Source: Barrientosiimonas humi
Lineage (GTDB): Bacteria > Actinomycetota > Actinomycetes > Actinomycetales > Dermatophilaceae
DNA: 64,000 nucleotides
Direction of reading: 5' to 3'
NCBI RefSeq assembly: GCF_006716095.1
Contig: NZ_VFOK01000001.1
Span: 2,573,375-2,637,374, forward strand
In this document: piece after piece, positions 50,561-59,084 of the stretch
Numbering within the stretch: position 1 is the first letter of the stretch
Layout: each line of letters starts with the position of its first letter
Position numbers and translations under genes: made by a program
The notes under the pieces: generated by a model
Databases searched by the model: none
Told to the model about the DNA's origin: nothing
What the model saw: the letters and a program-made list of their open reading frames with translations, nothing else

Positions 50561-51504
50561 CGGCCCCTCCGGCGCGGCCGTCGACGCGTCACGGTCGCCA
50601 ACGCCACGGCGACCACCGTGATCACGATGCCCGCCCACTGCGCCGGTGTCGGTCGCTCGTGCAGCGCGACCATGCCGAGCGCCACCGCGCCGAGCGGCTG
50701 CAGCAGCATCACCGCCGCCGCGCGCCCGGCGGGAAGCCGGACCAGGCCGTACCCGATCAGCACGAACGACACCGCCTGCCCCAGCACCGCGACCATCGTG
50801 AGCAGCACCCACGCCCGCGCGGACAGCGCCAGGTCGATGCCCCCGGCCACGTCGCCCAGGCCGGCGACGGCGCCGATGCCGAGCGCGGCCACGCAGGTCG
50901 TCGTGCCGACGGGGGTGAACAGCATCCGGCGGTCGAGGGCGCTCGCGGGCCGGTTGAGGAAGAGGAACGCGGCGTAGCAGACCCCGGCCGCGACCCCGAG
51001 CAGCGCTCCGCGCACCGGGTTCGAGGCAGCGGCGTCGGCGTCGACCACCCCGCCGGTGAGCGCGAGCCCGACGAACATCAGCGGCAGCACCACGAGGAAC
51101 CGCGTCGGCACCGGCTCCTTCTGGAAGAGCCACGCGAGGAACGGGAAGACCACCACCTGCACGCCGATCAGCACCGTCGCGATGCCGGCGCCGATGTCGA
51201 CGATGCTCTGGGTCCACATCAGGTAGTCCGCCCCGAGGAACACCCCGCCGCCCGCGCTGAGCACGAGCATCCGCCGCGGCGGCAGCCCGAACCGTCGCCA
51301 CTCCACCGCGAGCAGCGGCGCGAAGACCACCAGCGCGAGCGCGCACCGCAGGAACGCCGCGGTGCCGGCGGTCGCCCCGGACAGCTTGATCAGTGCCGAG
51401 GAGGACCCCACGAAGAGGCACCCGAGGATCAGCGCCGCCATGGCGTACGACGGCTCGGGCGCCGGCGACGGCGTGCCGGTGAGCGGTCGGGCGCGTGCGG
51501 TCAT
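50557..51504 (-). CDS. EamA-family (DMT) transporter
   Basis: A 315-residue, ten-segment drug/metabolite transporter with two EamA repeats: residues 20-150 (ILGCLFVGSSSALIKLSG, GADYLMWTQSIVDIGAG) and 165-305 (GVAAGVCYAAFLFLNRPAS, LQPLGAVALGMVALHERPTPAQWAG). Family members export amino acids or drugs; substrate unknown. Start at ATG 51504 has GGAGG very close (2-3 bases); an ATG at 51513 is possible. The C-terminus is Arg-rich. Confidence 0.88.
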   Translation of the reverse strand: MTARARPLTGTPSPAPEPSYAMAALILGCLFVGSSSALIKLSGATAGTAAFLRCALALVVFAPLLAVEWRRFGLPPRRMLVLSAGGGVFLGADYLMWTQSIVDIGAGIATVLIGVQVVVFPFLAWLFQKEPVPTRFLVVLPLMFVGLALTGGVVDADAAASNPVRGALLGVAAGVCYAAFLFLNRPASALDRRMLFTPVGTTTCVAALGIGAVAGLGDVAGGIDLALSARAWVLLTMVAVLGQAVSFVLIGYGLVRLPAGRAAAVMLLQPLGAVALGMVALHERPTPAQWAGIVITVVAVALATVTRRRPRRRGR

Positions 51505-51677
51505 GCCCTCCATGCTGGGGGTGACCACCGACGAGGCGGCGACCGGGCCCAGCTGCGACACGGTCGCAGTAGGCGCCTGCTGTTCGACCGATCGCCGCCT
51601 CGCCGACGCCGCGGTCGCAGGGTTGGCTCCGTTGGATGGTGGCGCCCCCAGCCAGCCACGCGTCAGGAGCCGCAGCC

Positions 51678-53216
51678 ATGGGCCACCACCACGACCACGA
51701 GCACGACCACCCGCACGACAGCTGGGACGCGATGGACCCGGCCGACCCGGAAGCCGTCGTGCCCTCGCGCCGCCAGCTGCTGAAGTACGGCGGGGTCGGC
51801 GCCACCCTCGCCGCGGCCCCCGCGGTGCTCGCCACACCCGCCGCGTCCGCGAAGGGCAACGGCAAGGGCCCGTCTGGTCGCACCGGCGGTCGCTCCTGGC
51901 GCGCCGGCGACCACCACATCCACTCGGAGTACTCCGGCCGGTTCGACACCAGCACCAACCCGCCGACGTTCGCCAAGGGCGCCGACGCGGTCTACCCGAT
52001 CGTCACCAACGCGATCATGGCCAAGAGCTTCGGCCTGCAGTGGGTGATGTGCACCGACCACGGCGGCCCGACCCACTCCAAGGTCAACCTCGAGCTGGCC
52101 TACCCCGACCTGCTGAAGTCGCGCGACCTGGTGCCGGAGGTCCTGCAGTTCTGGGGCATGGAGTTCGACGCGCCCCAGATGGACCACCACACGCTGATGA
52201 TCCCGCGCCGGTCCGACGAGGCCCAGCTGCTGTACGACCTGGAGTCGCGCTACGCGAAGTACGACGCCTTCCCGACCGACCCGAGCCGCGACACCGAGGC
52301 CAAGATGGTCGAGTTCCTGCGCTACACCCAGGGCATGTCCGCCAAGCCGCTGGTGATCGCCCACCACGCGTCGCGCTCGGCGAAGGGCCTCGGCGTGTGG
52401 GGCCAGGACACCCCGGGCGAGTTCCGCAACAACCAGGACGCCGCCCCCGACGTCTACATCGGTTTCGAGGGCGCCCCGGGCCACCAGGCCGGGCCGCTGG
52501 TCAACGAGGCGCGCGGGTCGTACGGCAACTACCCCACGCACGGCGGCTACGACCAGATGACCGCGGTCGTCGGCGGCCTGTGGGACAGCCTTCTCGGCGA
52601 GGGCCGCAAGTGGTGGATCACCGCGACGTCGGACTCGCACGTGCACTGGACCCGCGGCGGCTCCGACTTCTGGCCGGGCGAGTACTCCAAGACCTACGTC
52701 AACGCCCGCCAGGACTACGCCGACATCATGGACGGGCTGCGCAACGGCCGGATCTTCGTCACGACCGGTGACCTGATCGACGGCCTCGACTTCTCGGCCG
52801 CCAGCGCCGGGCGCGCCGCCACCGTGGGCCAGACGGTCCAGGTCAAGCGCGGCCGCGGCGGCGACGTGACCGTCGAGGTGCGCTTCACCCCGCGCACGAC
52901 GCCCAACGGCAACGGCGACCGCCCCGTGGTCAACCGCGTCGACATCATCACCGGCGAGGTCACCGGCCCGGTGTCCGACCGCGAGGCCGCGAAGAACCCG
53001 ACCACCAAGGTCGTCGCGCGCTACGGCAAGAGCGACTTCCGCCGCCAGGGCAAGCAGTACGTCATCCGCCACACCCTGCGCGACGTCACCACCAAGGGCT
53101 ACATCCGGGTGCGTGGCACGAGCACCGACGAGATGGAGCCGGCCGCCGACGGGCAGGAGTCGCCCTGGGGCGACCTGTGGTTCTACTCCAACCCGATCTT
53201 CGTCGACGTGTCCTGA
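51678..53216 (+). CDS. Tat-exported PHP-domain protein with His-rich leader
   Basis: A 512-residue protein. It begins with a His/Asp cluster (MGHHHDHEHDHPHD), then a Tat signal (twin Arg at 31-32 in SRRQLLKYGG, cleavage after ASA near 57). The main domain is a PHP-type metal hydrolase: GDHHIHSEYSG, VMCTDHGGPTHSK, LQFWGMEFDAP, IAHHASRSAKG and TATSDSHVHW provide the usual metal His/Asp set. A C-terminal beta-rich part (VTVEVRFTPRT) completes it. It probably removes phosphate or hydrolyses a phosphodiester outside the membrane; substrate unknown. ATG at 51678 has AGGAG 8 bases upstream; the frame upstream lacks one. The terminator at 53233-53268 follows. Confidence 0.88.
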   Translation: MGHHHDHEHDHPHDSWDAMDPADPEAVVPSRRQLLKYGGVGATLAAAPAVLATPAASAKGNGKGPSGRTGGRSWRAGDHHIHSEYSGRFDTSTNPPTFAKGADAVYPIVTNAIMAKSFGLQWVMCTDHGGPTHSKVNLELAYPDLLKSRDLVPEVLQFWGMEFDAPQMDHHTLMIPRRSDEAQLLYDLESRYAKYDAFPTDPSRDTEAKMVEFLRYTQGMSAKPLVIAHHASRSAKGLGVWGQDTPGEFRNNQDAAPDVYIGFEGAPGHQAGPLVNEARGSYGNYPTHGGYDQMTAVVGGLWDSLLGEGRKWWITATSDSHVHWTRGGSDFWPGEYSKTYVNARQDYADIMDGLRNGRIFVTTGDLIDGLDFSAASAGRAATVGQTVQVKRGRGGDVTVEVRFTPRTTPNGNGDRPVVNRVDIITGEVTGPVSDREAAKNPTTKVVARYGKSDFRRQGKQYVIRHTLRDVTTKGYIRVRGTSTDEMEPAADGQESPWGDLWFYSNPIFVDVS

Positions 53217-53232
53217 CGAGCGTTCGGGTCAC

Positions 53233-53268
53233 GATGCTGGGCGGCGCCTCGCGCCGCCCAGCATCTTT
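53233..53268 (+). terminator. Rho-independent terminator after PHP gene
   Basis: Perfect 15-base arms GATGCTGGGCGGCGC (53233-53247) and its complement (53251-53265) with a CTC loop, followed by TTT and then GTCC, 16 bases after the stop. Confidence 0.85.
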
Positions 53269-53297
53269 GTCCTCCGACCGCGGGTAGCGTCGAGCCC

Positions 53298-53666
53298 ATG
53301 ACCTCCACCGGCAACGACGCCACCCCCGAGATCGACCCCGCCGCCGCCCCGAGCGGCGAGGGGTGCCAGGAGTGCCTCGCCACCGCCGACGGCTGGTGGG
53401 TGCACCTGCGCCGCTGCGCCGCCTGCGGCCACGTCGGCTGCTGCGACACCTCCCCGAGTCAGCACGCGACGCACCACTACGAGGCGACCGGCCACCCGAT
53501 CATCGCCAGCTTCGAGCCGGGCGAGGACTGGTTCTTCGACTTCCGCGATGGTGCCGTCGGCACCGGCCCGGAGCTCGCGCCGCCCACGAGTCACCCTGAG
53601 GCGCAAGGGGTTCCGGCCCCGGCCGATCGCGTCCCCCGGGACTGGATGAGCAAGATCCACGGCTGA
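53298..53666 (+). CDS. UBP-type zinc finger protein
   Basis: A 122-residue protein. Residues 20-75 are a ZnF-UBP domain: GCQECLATADGWWVHLRRC, AACGHVGCCD and HATHHYEATGHPI supply Cys 23, 26, 40, 43, 48 and His 56, 59/60, 66. The remainder is polar and Pro-rich. In bacteria such domains often sit near flavin oxidoreductases or phosphatases, and their partner is unknown; no ubiquitin system is implied. The stop lies 5 bases before the GMC oxidoreductase start, so the two are co-transcribed. Confidence 0.9.
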   Translation: MTSTGNDATPEIDPAAAPSGEGCQECLATADGWWVHLRRCAACGHVGCCDTSPSQHATHHYEATGHPIIASFEPGEDWFFDFRDGAVGTGPELAPPTSHPEAQGVPAPADRVPRDWMSKIHG

Positions 53667-53671
53667 GCGCG

Positions 53672-55519
53672 ATGACCACCGACACCCAGGAGTTCGACTT
53701 CGTCGTGGTCGGGTCGGGCGCCGGCGGCGGTCCGCTCGCCGCGAACCTCGCCCTCGCCGGCCACTCGGTGCTGCTGCTCGAGGCCGGAGGCGACCACGGC
53801 TGCCCGTACTACTCGATCCCGATCATGCAGGCGTACGCCAGCGAGGACCCCGCGCTGCGGTGGGACTTCTTCGTCCAGCACTACGACGACGAGCGCCAGC
53901 AGCGCCGCGACCCCAAGGACGTCCCCGACCGCGGCGGGGTGCTCTATCCGCGCGGCTCGACCCTCGGCGGCAGCACCGCGGTCAGCGCGCTGGTCACCAT
54001 CTATCCGCACCCGAGCGACTGGGACCGGCTCGCCGAGCTCACCGGTGACCCGAGCTGGGGCGCGGACCCGATGCGCGAGCTGTTCCACCGGCTCGAGGCC
54101 TGGCGCGGGGTCGACGCCGAGCCGCTGCCCAGCGACGACGAGGCCGCCCGCGACCGCAAGGCGGCGCACGGCACCGACGGCTGGCTCGGGACCACCCGCG
54201 CCAACCCGCAGGTCGGCGGCCGCGAGCCGATGTTCCTCGACATCATCGGCGCGATGGAGCGCACCGCGCGCGACCGCTTCGGCATCCCCGAGGAGGTCCC
54301 GCTCCCCCGCGACGCCAACGCCCGCGACACCCCGCAGGACTTCGAGGGCATGTCGTTCATCCCCGTCGCCGTGCGCGACGGCCACCGCAACGGCAGCCGC
54401 GAGCGGGTGCAGCAGGCCCAGCGCGAGGCGGGCGACCGGCTGCAGGTGCGTCTCGGCGCGCTGGCGACCCGGGTGGTCTTCGAGGGCGACCGGGCCGTGG
54501 GCGTGGAGGTCCTCACCGGCCCGGACCTGTACGCCGCCGCCCCCGGCTCCTCCGACGCACCCGCCGAGCCGGCCCGGTCGGTCGTGCGCGCCCGCAAGGA
54601 GGTCGTGCTGGCGGGCGGGGCGTACAACACCCCGCAGCTGCTCATGCTCTCCGGCATAGGGCCCCGCGAGCAGCTGGAGCAGCACGGCATCGACGTGCGC
54701 CTGGACGCCCCCGGCGTCGGCGCGAACCTGCACGACCGCTACGAGGTGTCGGTGAACTACGAGCTGGCACAGGACTATCCGCTGTTCGCCGGCTCCGCGC
54801 TGGACGTGCCGGCGGACGGCGAGCAGGGCGACGCGCTCTTCCAGGAGTGGGCCGACGACGCGGGCGGGCCCTACTCCACCAACGGGTCGCTGGCCGCGAT
54901 CATCGCGCGCTCGTCGGTGGCGGGCGAGGCCTCCGACCTCATCGTGTTCTCCCTGCCGATCGACTTCCACGGCTACTACCCCGGCTACGCCCGCGACGCC
55001 GTCGCCGCGCACGACCGGCTGTCGCTGCTCGTGCTCAAGGGGCACACGACCAACCGCGCGGGCACGGTCACGCTGCGCTCGGCCGACCCGCGCGAGGTGC
55101 CCGACATCCGGTTCCGCTACTTCGAGGAGGGCTCGCCCGGCTGGGAGGCCGACCTCGACGGCGTGGTCGACGGCATCGAGCTGGCCCGCGACGTGGTGCG
55201 CCACCTGGAGCAGGTCGAGGTGAGCCGCGAGCTGCTGCCCGGCGACGACGTGCGCGATCGCCGGGCGCTGGGCGAGTTCGTGCGCGACCACGCGTGGGGC
55301 CACCACGCGTGCGGCACCGCCAAGATCGGCCGCGACGACGACCCCGGGGCGGTGCTCGACGGCGACTTCCGGGTGCGCGGGGTCGAGGGGCTGCGGGTGG
55401 TCGACGCGTCGGTCTTCCCCGACATCCCGGGCTTCTTCATCGCCTCGGCGGTCTACCTGGTCAGCGAGAAGGCCAGCGACGTGCTGCTCGCCGAGCACGG
55501 CACCGAGCCGGTCGAGTAG
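53672..55519 (+). CDS. GMC-family FAD oxidoreductase
   Basis: A 615-residue glucose-methanol-choline oxidoreductase. N-terminal FAD-binding VVVGSGAGGGPLAANLALAG and VLLLEAGGD, the GSTLGGSTAVSALVTIYP flavin-attachment region, GGAYNTPQLLMLSGIG (GMC signature 2) and the catalytic His in WGHHACGTAKIG with VDASVFPDIPGFFIASAVY. It oxidises an alcohol; substrate unknown. The stop TAG belongs to a family-A repeat, so the C-terminus ends Pro-Val-Glu. It follows the zinc-finger gene by 5 bases. Confidence 0.93.
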   Translation: MTTDTQEFDFVVVGSGAGGGPLAANLALAGHSVLLLEAGGDHGCPYYSIPIMQAYASEDPALRWDFFVQHYDDERQQRRDPKDVPDRGGVLYPRGSTLGGSTAVSALVTIYPHPSDWDRLAELTGDPSWGADPMRELFHRLEAWRGVDAEPLPSDDEAARDRKAAHGTDGWLGTTRANPQVGGREPMFLDIIGAMERTARDRFGIPEEVPLPRDANARDTPQDFEGMSFIPVAVRDGHRNGSRERVQQAQREAGDRLQVRLGALATRVVFEGDRAVGVEVLTGPDLYAAAPGSSDAPAEPARSVVRARKEVVLAGGAYNTPQLLMLSGIGPREQLEQHGIDVRLDAPGVGANLHDRYEVSVNYELAQDYPLFAGSALDVPADGEQGDALFQEWADDAGGPYSTNGSLAAIIARSSVAGEASDLIVFSLPIDFHGYYPGYARDAVAAHDRLSLLVLKGHTTNRAGTVTLRSADPREVPDIRFRYFEEGSPGWEADLDGVVDGIELARDVVRHLEQVEVSRELLPGDDVRDRRALGEFVRDHAWGHHACGTAKIGRDDDPGAVLDGDFRVRGVEGLRVVDASVFPDIPGFFIASAVYLVSEKASDVLLAEHGTEPVE

Positions 55520-55621
55520 CGCACTCCAAGCCGGTCGAGTAGCGCGAGGAACGAGCGCGTATCGAGACCACCCGCCAGGTCTCGATACGGCCTCCGCCAG
55601 CGCTCCGGCCTACTCGACCGG
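55508..55621. repeat. Family-A repeats in inverted orientation between convergent genes
   Basis: CCGGTCGAGTAGC at 55508-55520 (contains the GMC stop), a full unit at 55531-55569, and an inverted unit at 55578-55621 ending CCTACTCGACCGG. The two units make a long imperfect hairpin, and their outer TAG triplets are the stop codons of both convergent genes (55517-55519 and 55610-55612). Confidence 0.9.
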
Positions 55622-56296
55622 CTTGGCGTCGGCCTGCTCGTCGATGGTCGTCACGACCCGCACGCAGGCGGGCGTCGCCGGGGTGGAGCTGAACCCGAAC
55701 CGCACCGGTGGCTCGACCGGCGTCAGCACGCCGAGGCTGCGGCCGCGCCAGCTGCCGCGCAGGTCGACGACGCGGTGCAGGTCGAGCGCGCCGTACGCCT
55801 CGTGCCGGCCGGCGAGGGCCGTGCCGTAGGTGCGCACGCCGGGGAGCACGAGCCGCGCGACCGGGTCGACGGCGCGGCAGCAGACGGGTGAGGCGGCGGC
55901 CGCGAGCGGCAGGAGCCGCAGCGCCTGCCCGAGCAGCGGGCGGCCGGCGACCTGCAGGTCGAGCGCGAGGTCGGGGGTGCGCACCGACCAGCGGCCGGGG
56001 CCGGTGACGACCCCGTCGCGGCCGGGTGCGTCGACCTCGACCGGCGCGATCACGACCTCGTCGAACTCATAGGTGCCGCAGACGAACTCGGCGATCTCGT
56101 CGGTCGGCGCGAGCAGGGTGCGCCAGCCCTCGTCGTCCTCGACCATCACGTCGGCGAACGGGCCGAACGGGGTCGTCACCCAGTGACCGACGACGCAGCG
56201 CACGCCGGACGTGGAACCGGCCCCCAGGATGTGGCCGAAGAAGCGTCGCCGCTCAGCCGGCGCGGTGGACCGGCGGAAGGTCCTCGAGGTCCTCAT
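55610..56296 (-). CDS. Conserved hypothetical protein, start uncertain
   Basis: About 228 residues from ATG 56296, or 197 from GTG 56203. The conserved-looking core begins ERRRFFGHILGAGSTSGVRCVV and continues with GPFADVMVEDDEGWRTLLAPTDEIAEFV, a pattern I recall from uncharacterised actinobacterial proteins; function unknown. No ATG lies between the sepX stop (56253) and that core, so the gene probably starts within sepX (44-base overlap). A ribosome site is not evident for either start. The stop TAG comes from a family-A repeat, giving C-terminal Lys-Pro-Val-Glu. Last gene of the galU-moeA-sepX unit. Confidence 0.7.
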   Translation of the reverse strand: MRTSRTFRRSTAPAERRRFFGHILGAGSTSGVRCVVGHWVTTPFGPFADVMVEDDEGWRTLLAPTDEIAEFVCGTYEFDEVVIAPVEVDAPGRDGVVTGPGRWSVRTPDLALDLQVAGRPLLGQALRLLPLAAAASPVCCRAVDPVARLVLPGVRTYGTALAGRHEAYGALDLHRVVDLRGSWRGRSLGVLTPVEPPVRFGFSSTPATPACVRVVTTIDEQADAKPVE

Positions 56297-57368
56297 CCAG
56301 CGCCATGCCGTCGAACGGCAGGTCCTCGACCGGGGTGTCGGCGTAGCGCTGGGCAGCCGACTGCTGCGCCGGCGGCTCGGCGTCGACGGTGGCGGCGGGC
56401 TCGGGCAGCGGGCGGTCGACCCGCGCCTTGAGCGTGTACGTCGGCGGCGGCACCGCGACCGGCGCCCAGCCACCCGGCTCGACGACCTGCTGGGACTGGT
56501 CGGCCTGCTCGGCCACCGGCTGGTCGGCCTGCGTCGCCTGGTCGGCCTGCGTCGCCACGGGCTGCGGGTCGAACGCGGTCACGTCGTAGACGGTCTCCTC
56601 GGCGGCCACGGCACCCACGGCGGTCGAGGAGCCCGGAGCGCCGGCGGAGGGCGTCTCGAGGCCAGCCGCAGCAGGCGCCTCGCGACGCGGCTGCGGGCGG
56701 TGCTCCTGCGGGCGGCGCTCCTGCGACCGCTGCGCCTGGGGCCGCTGCACGCGACCCGCGGTCGCGGCCTCGCTGCGGCGCACGGCGGCGCGCGGGGCGG
56801 CCGGGGCCGGGGCGCCCGCGGCCTGCGCGTCGCGGATCACCGAGCTGCGCAGCCACGCCACGACACCGGCGACGGCGACCAGCGCCAGCAGCGGGGTCCA
56901 CCAGGGCGTGACGCCGAACGGGGTGAGCAGCACCGAGGCCACGAAGAACACCCCGGCCGCGAGCAGCGCGCCGGCCTTCAGCCGGGCGGGGGTCATCGCA
57001 CCGGCGGCGCGGAAGAATCGGTTGCCCACCGACACCTTCTGGTCGGAGGCGTGCTCCGAACCACGGCGCCCCGCAAGGGAACTGGGCTCGTCGTACTTCA
57101 TGGTTGCTCCTGCCCGGAGAGAGGTGCGCGGCGGCTTGACGCTCACCGTCGGCGTGGTCGGACGGTCGTCGCGGTCGTCGGTCATCGCCCGCACGGGGGC
57201 GGGAACCGGCCGGGGCTCGGTGCGGCGGCGCTCCAGCACCCGCATCGCCTCGGAGAACCGGTCGACCGAGCGGGCCGTGGCGAGGTTCTCGCGACGGCGC
57301 ACCCAGTGCTGAAGGAGATAGACAGCCCAGATCGCCACGATCACCAGCAGGATCAGGCCGTTCGACAT
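56253..57368 (-). CDS. sepX: Divisome protein SepX/GlpR
   Basis: A 371-residue membrane protein. An N-terminal membrane helix (LILLVIVAIWAVYLLQHWVRRRENL, in part) with a conserved RRRENLATARSVDRFSEAMRVL region near residue 25-47 is the family hallmark; a second membrane pair lies at 130-165 (LLAAGVFFVASVLL, TPLLALVAVAGVVAWL). The rest is a long Pro/Gln/Ala-rich cytoplasmic tail with ATQADQ repeats and an acidic end. SepX of Streptomyces and its mycobacterial relatives act at the division site. Assignment rests on the N-terminus and on the position next to rimJ-like, moeA and galU. ATG 57368 is taken; a GTG just before it is possible. Confidence 0.8.
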   Translation of the reverse strand: MSNGLILLVIVAIWAVYLLQHWVRRRENLATARSVDRFSEAMRVLERRRTEPRPVPAPVRAMTDDRDDRPTTPTVSVKPPRTSLRAGATMKYDEPSSLAGRRGSEHASDQKVSVGNRFFRAAGAMTPARLKAGALLAAGVFFVASVLLTPFGVTPWWTPLLALVAVAGVVAWLRSSVIRDAQAAGAPAPAAPRAAVRRSEAATAGRVQRPQAQRSQERRPQEHRPQPRREAPAAAGLETPSAGAPGSSTAVGAVAAEETVYDVTAFDPQPVATQADQATQADQPVAEQADQSQQVVEPGGWAPVAVPPPTYTLKARVDRPLPEPAATVDAEPPAQQSAAQRYADTPVEDLPFDGMALDEDLEDLPPVHRAG

Positions 57369-57427
57369 CACGCGCCCGACGGTAGGCGGAGGCCCTCAGG
57401 TGACCGGGGAGGCGTGCCGCGTGTCGC

Positions 57428-58045
57428 TCAAAGTGGCGCCTGTGAAAGGCGTTTCAGCCGATCGACCACCCGCTCGCCGGCGAGGTCCTCGACGGTCAGC
57501 GCGAACGACCGGTGGTCGTGCCAGGCGCCGGCGATGTGCAGGTATCCCCGGCGGGTGCCCTCGTCGCGCATCCCCAGCTTGCTGACCACGCGCAGGCTCG
57601 CGGCGTTGTCGGGGCGGATGTTGACCTCGACCCGGTGCAGCTGCATCGGCCCCAGCGCGTGGTCGAGCAGCAGGGCGAGGGCGTACGGCGTGATCCCGTG
57701 GCCGGCGAGCGGCCGCGCGATCCAGTACCCCGCCGCCGCGCTCTGCAGCGCGCCCCGGGTGATGCCGAACAGGTGCATCTGACCGGCAAGGCGTCCGTCG
57801 ACCTCGACCGCGAACGGCAGCAGCCGCTCGGCGCGCGCCTCGCGCTCCTGGTCGCGCACCATCCGGGCGAACGACACCGGCCGCGAGCCGGGGGTCGGCG
57901 AGGTGGAGTCCCACGGGCCGGTCCAGGCGGCGTTGTCGCGGCGCAGCCGCAGCCACTCCTCGCGGTCGGCGTACGGCCGCAGCCGGCGCAGCCGCACCGC
58001 TCGCCCGCCCACGGCGCCGGCGAGCAGCACCGGCCACTCGGTCAC
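57428..58045 (-). CDS. RimJ-like GNAT acetyltransferase
   Basis: A 205-residue GNAT protein of the RimJ/RimL type (ribosomal-protein or N-terminal acetylation): VRLRRLRPYADREEWLRLRRDN, then FAVEVDGRLAGQMHLFGI, YWIARPLAGHGITPYALALL (acetyl-CoA loop), HRVEVNIRPDNAASLRVVSKLGM. It sits between moaB and sepX as rimJ does in M. tuberculosis. Substrate unknown. The GTG at 58045 is a plausible start but lacks a strong ribosome site. Confidence 0.88.
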   Translation of the reverse strand: MTEWPVLLAGAVGGRAVRLRRLRPYADREEWLRLRRDNAAWTGPWDSTSPTPGSRPVSFARMVRDQEREARAERLLPFAVEVDGRLAGQMHLFGITRGALQSAAAGYWIARPLAGHGITPYALALLLDHALGPMQLHRVEVNIRPDNAASLRVVSKLGMRDEGTRRGYLHIAGAWHDHRSFALTVEDLAGERVVDRLKRLSQAPL

Positions 58046-58061
58046 CAGGGGTCGCCGCCCG

Positions 58062-58535
58062 TCAGTGGTCGCCGCCGGCGACCTGGTCGAGCGCGTGGCC
58101 CATGATCGGCTTGAGCACCGACAGCCCGTCGCGCACCCCGGCGGGCGAGCCGGGCAGGTTGACGACGAGGGTGCGCCCGGCGAGTCCGGCGATCCCACGG
58201 GAGAGCATCGCGGTGTCGACGCCCTGCGACGCGCCGGCCTGGCGCATCGCGTCGGGGATGCCGGGCACCTCGCGGTCGACCACCGCGCGGGTGGCCTCGG
58301 GAGTGAGGTCGGTGGGGCTCAGCCCGGTGCCGCCGGTGGTGATCACCAGGTCGGCCCCGTCGGCCACCGCCGCGCGCAGCGCCTGCTCGACCGGGTCGCC
58401 GTCGGGGACGACGACCGGCTCGCCGCAGTCCATGCCCCAGGCGCGCAGGGCCTCGACGATGATCGGACCGCCCCGGTCGGGGTAGGTGCCGGCCGCGGCC
58501 CGGTTGGACGCGGTGATCACCACGGCATGCTTCAC
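58062..58535 (-). CDS. moaB: Molybdenum cofactor biosynthesis protein MoaB/MogA
   Basis: A 157-residue molybdopterin-binding protein, the MogA/MoaB adenylyltransferase fold. [20 protein letters not shown] and [24 protein letters not shown] (in part [17 protein letters not shown]) are the family signatures. It probably adenylylates molybdopterin before metal insertion by MoeA. The GTG at 58535 overlaps the moaC stop by 4 bases (GTGA). MoaA, MoaD and MoaE are not in the window. Confidence 0.94.
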   Translation of the reverse strand: MKHAVVITASNRAAAGTYPDRGGPIIVEALRAWGMDCGEPVVVPDGDPVEQALRAAVADGADLVITTGGTGLSPTDLTPEATRAVVDREVPGIPDAMRQAGASQGVDTAMLSRGIAGLAGRTLVVNLPGSPAGVRDGLSVLKPIMGHALDQVAGGDH

Positions 58536-59011
58536 GATTCGCTCCAATCCCCAGAGCGCCCACCGGATTTCGCGGTGACGCGGATGTCGGTGATGCGCGC
58601 GTGCTTGTCGACGGCCTTGATCATGTCGACCAGGGCCAGGGCCGCGACGGAGACACACGTGAGCGCCTCCATCTCGATGCCGGTGCGGTCGGCGGTGCGC
58701 ACCTGCGCGGTGATGTCGACACCGTCGTCGGCGACCGCCAGGTCGACGGTGACCGCGTGCACCGCGACCGGGTGCGCCAGCGGCACCAGGTCGGGGGTGC
58801 GCTTGGCCGCCTGGATGCCGGCGATGCGCGCGACCGCGAGCGCGTCGCCCTTGGGCACGGTGCCGTCGCGCAGCGCGGCGACCGCGGCCGGGGCCAGCAG
58901 CACCCGCCCGGCCGCGGAGGCCGCGCGGGCGGTGACCGCCTTGGCGCTGACGTCGACCATCTGGGCCGTGCCGTCCTCGCGCACGTGGGTCAGCCGGGGG
59001 ACCTCACTCAT
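58532..59011 (-). CDS. moaC: Cyclic pyranopterin monophosphate synthase MoaC
   Basis: A 159-residue enzyme that converts the MoaA product to cyclic pyranopterin monophosphate. Conserved: LPHCHP-like [17 protein letters not shown], and [27 protein letters not shown] (in part [15 protein letters not shown]-type). Active-site Lys and Asp lie in the latter. Start ATG 59011; GTG 59014 just before is possible. It lies 73 bases after moeA and overlaps moaB by 4 bases. Confidence 0.96.
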   Translation of the reverse strand: MSEVPRLTHVREDGTAQMVDVSAKAVTARAASAAGRVLLAPAAVAALRDGTVPKGDALAVARIAGIQAAKRTPDLVPLAHPVAVHAVTVDLAVADDGVDITAQVRTADRTGIEMEALTCVSVAALALVDMIKAVDKHARITDIRVTAKSGGRSGDWSES

Positions 59012-59084
59012 CACGCCTCACCGCCCATGTGGCGCCGGCCCACGTCTCGCGCACGCCCTCGCCGCACGTCGTCACCGGTCGCCC

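Noticed and set aside
53298-53666. Evidence for a bacterial ubiquitin-like pathway
   Set aside because: UBP zinc fingers occur alone in many bacteria; no E1, E2, JAB or ubiquitin-like gene is in the window.
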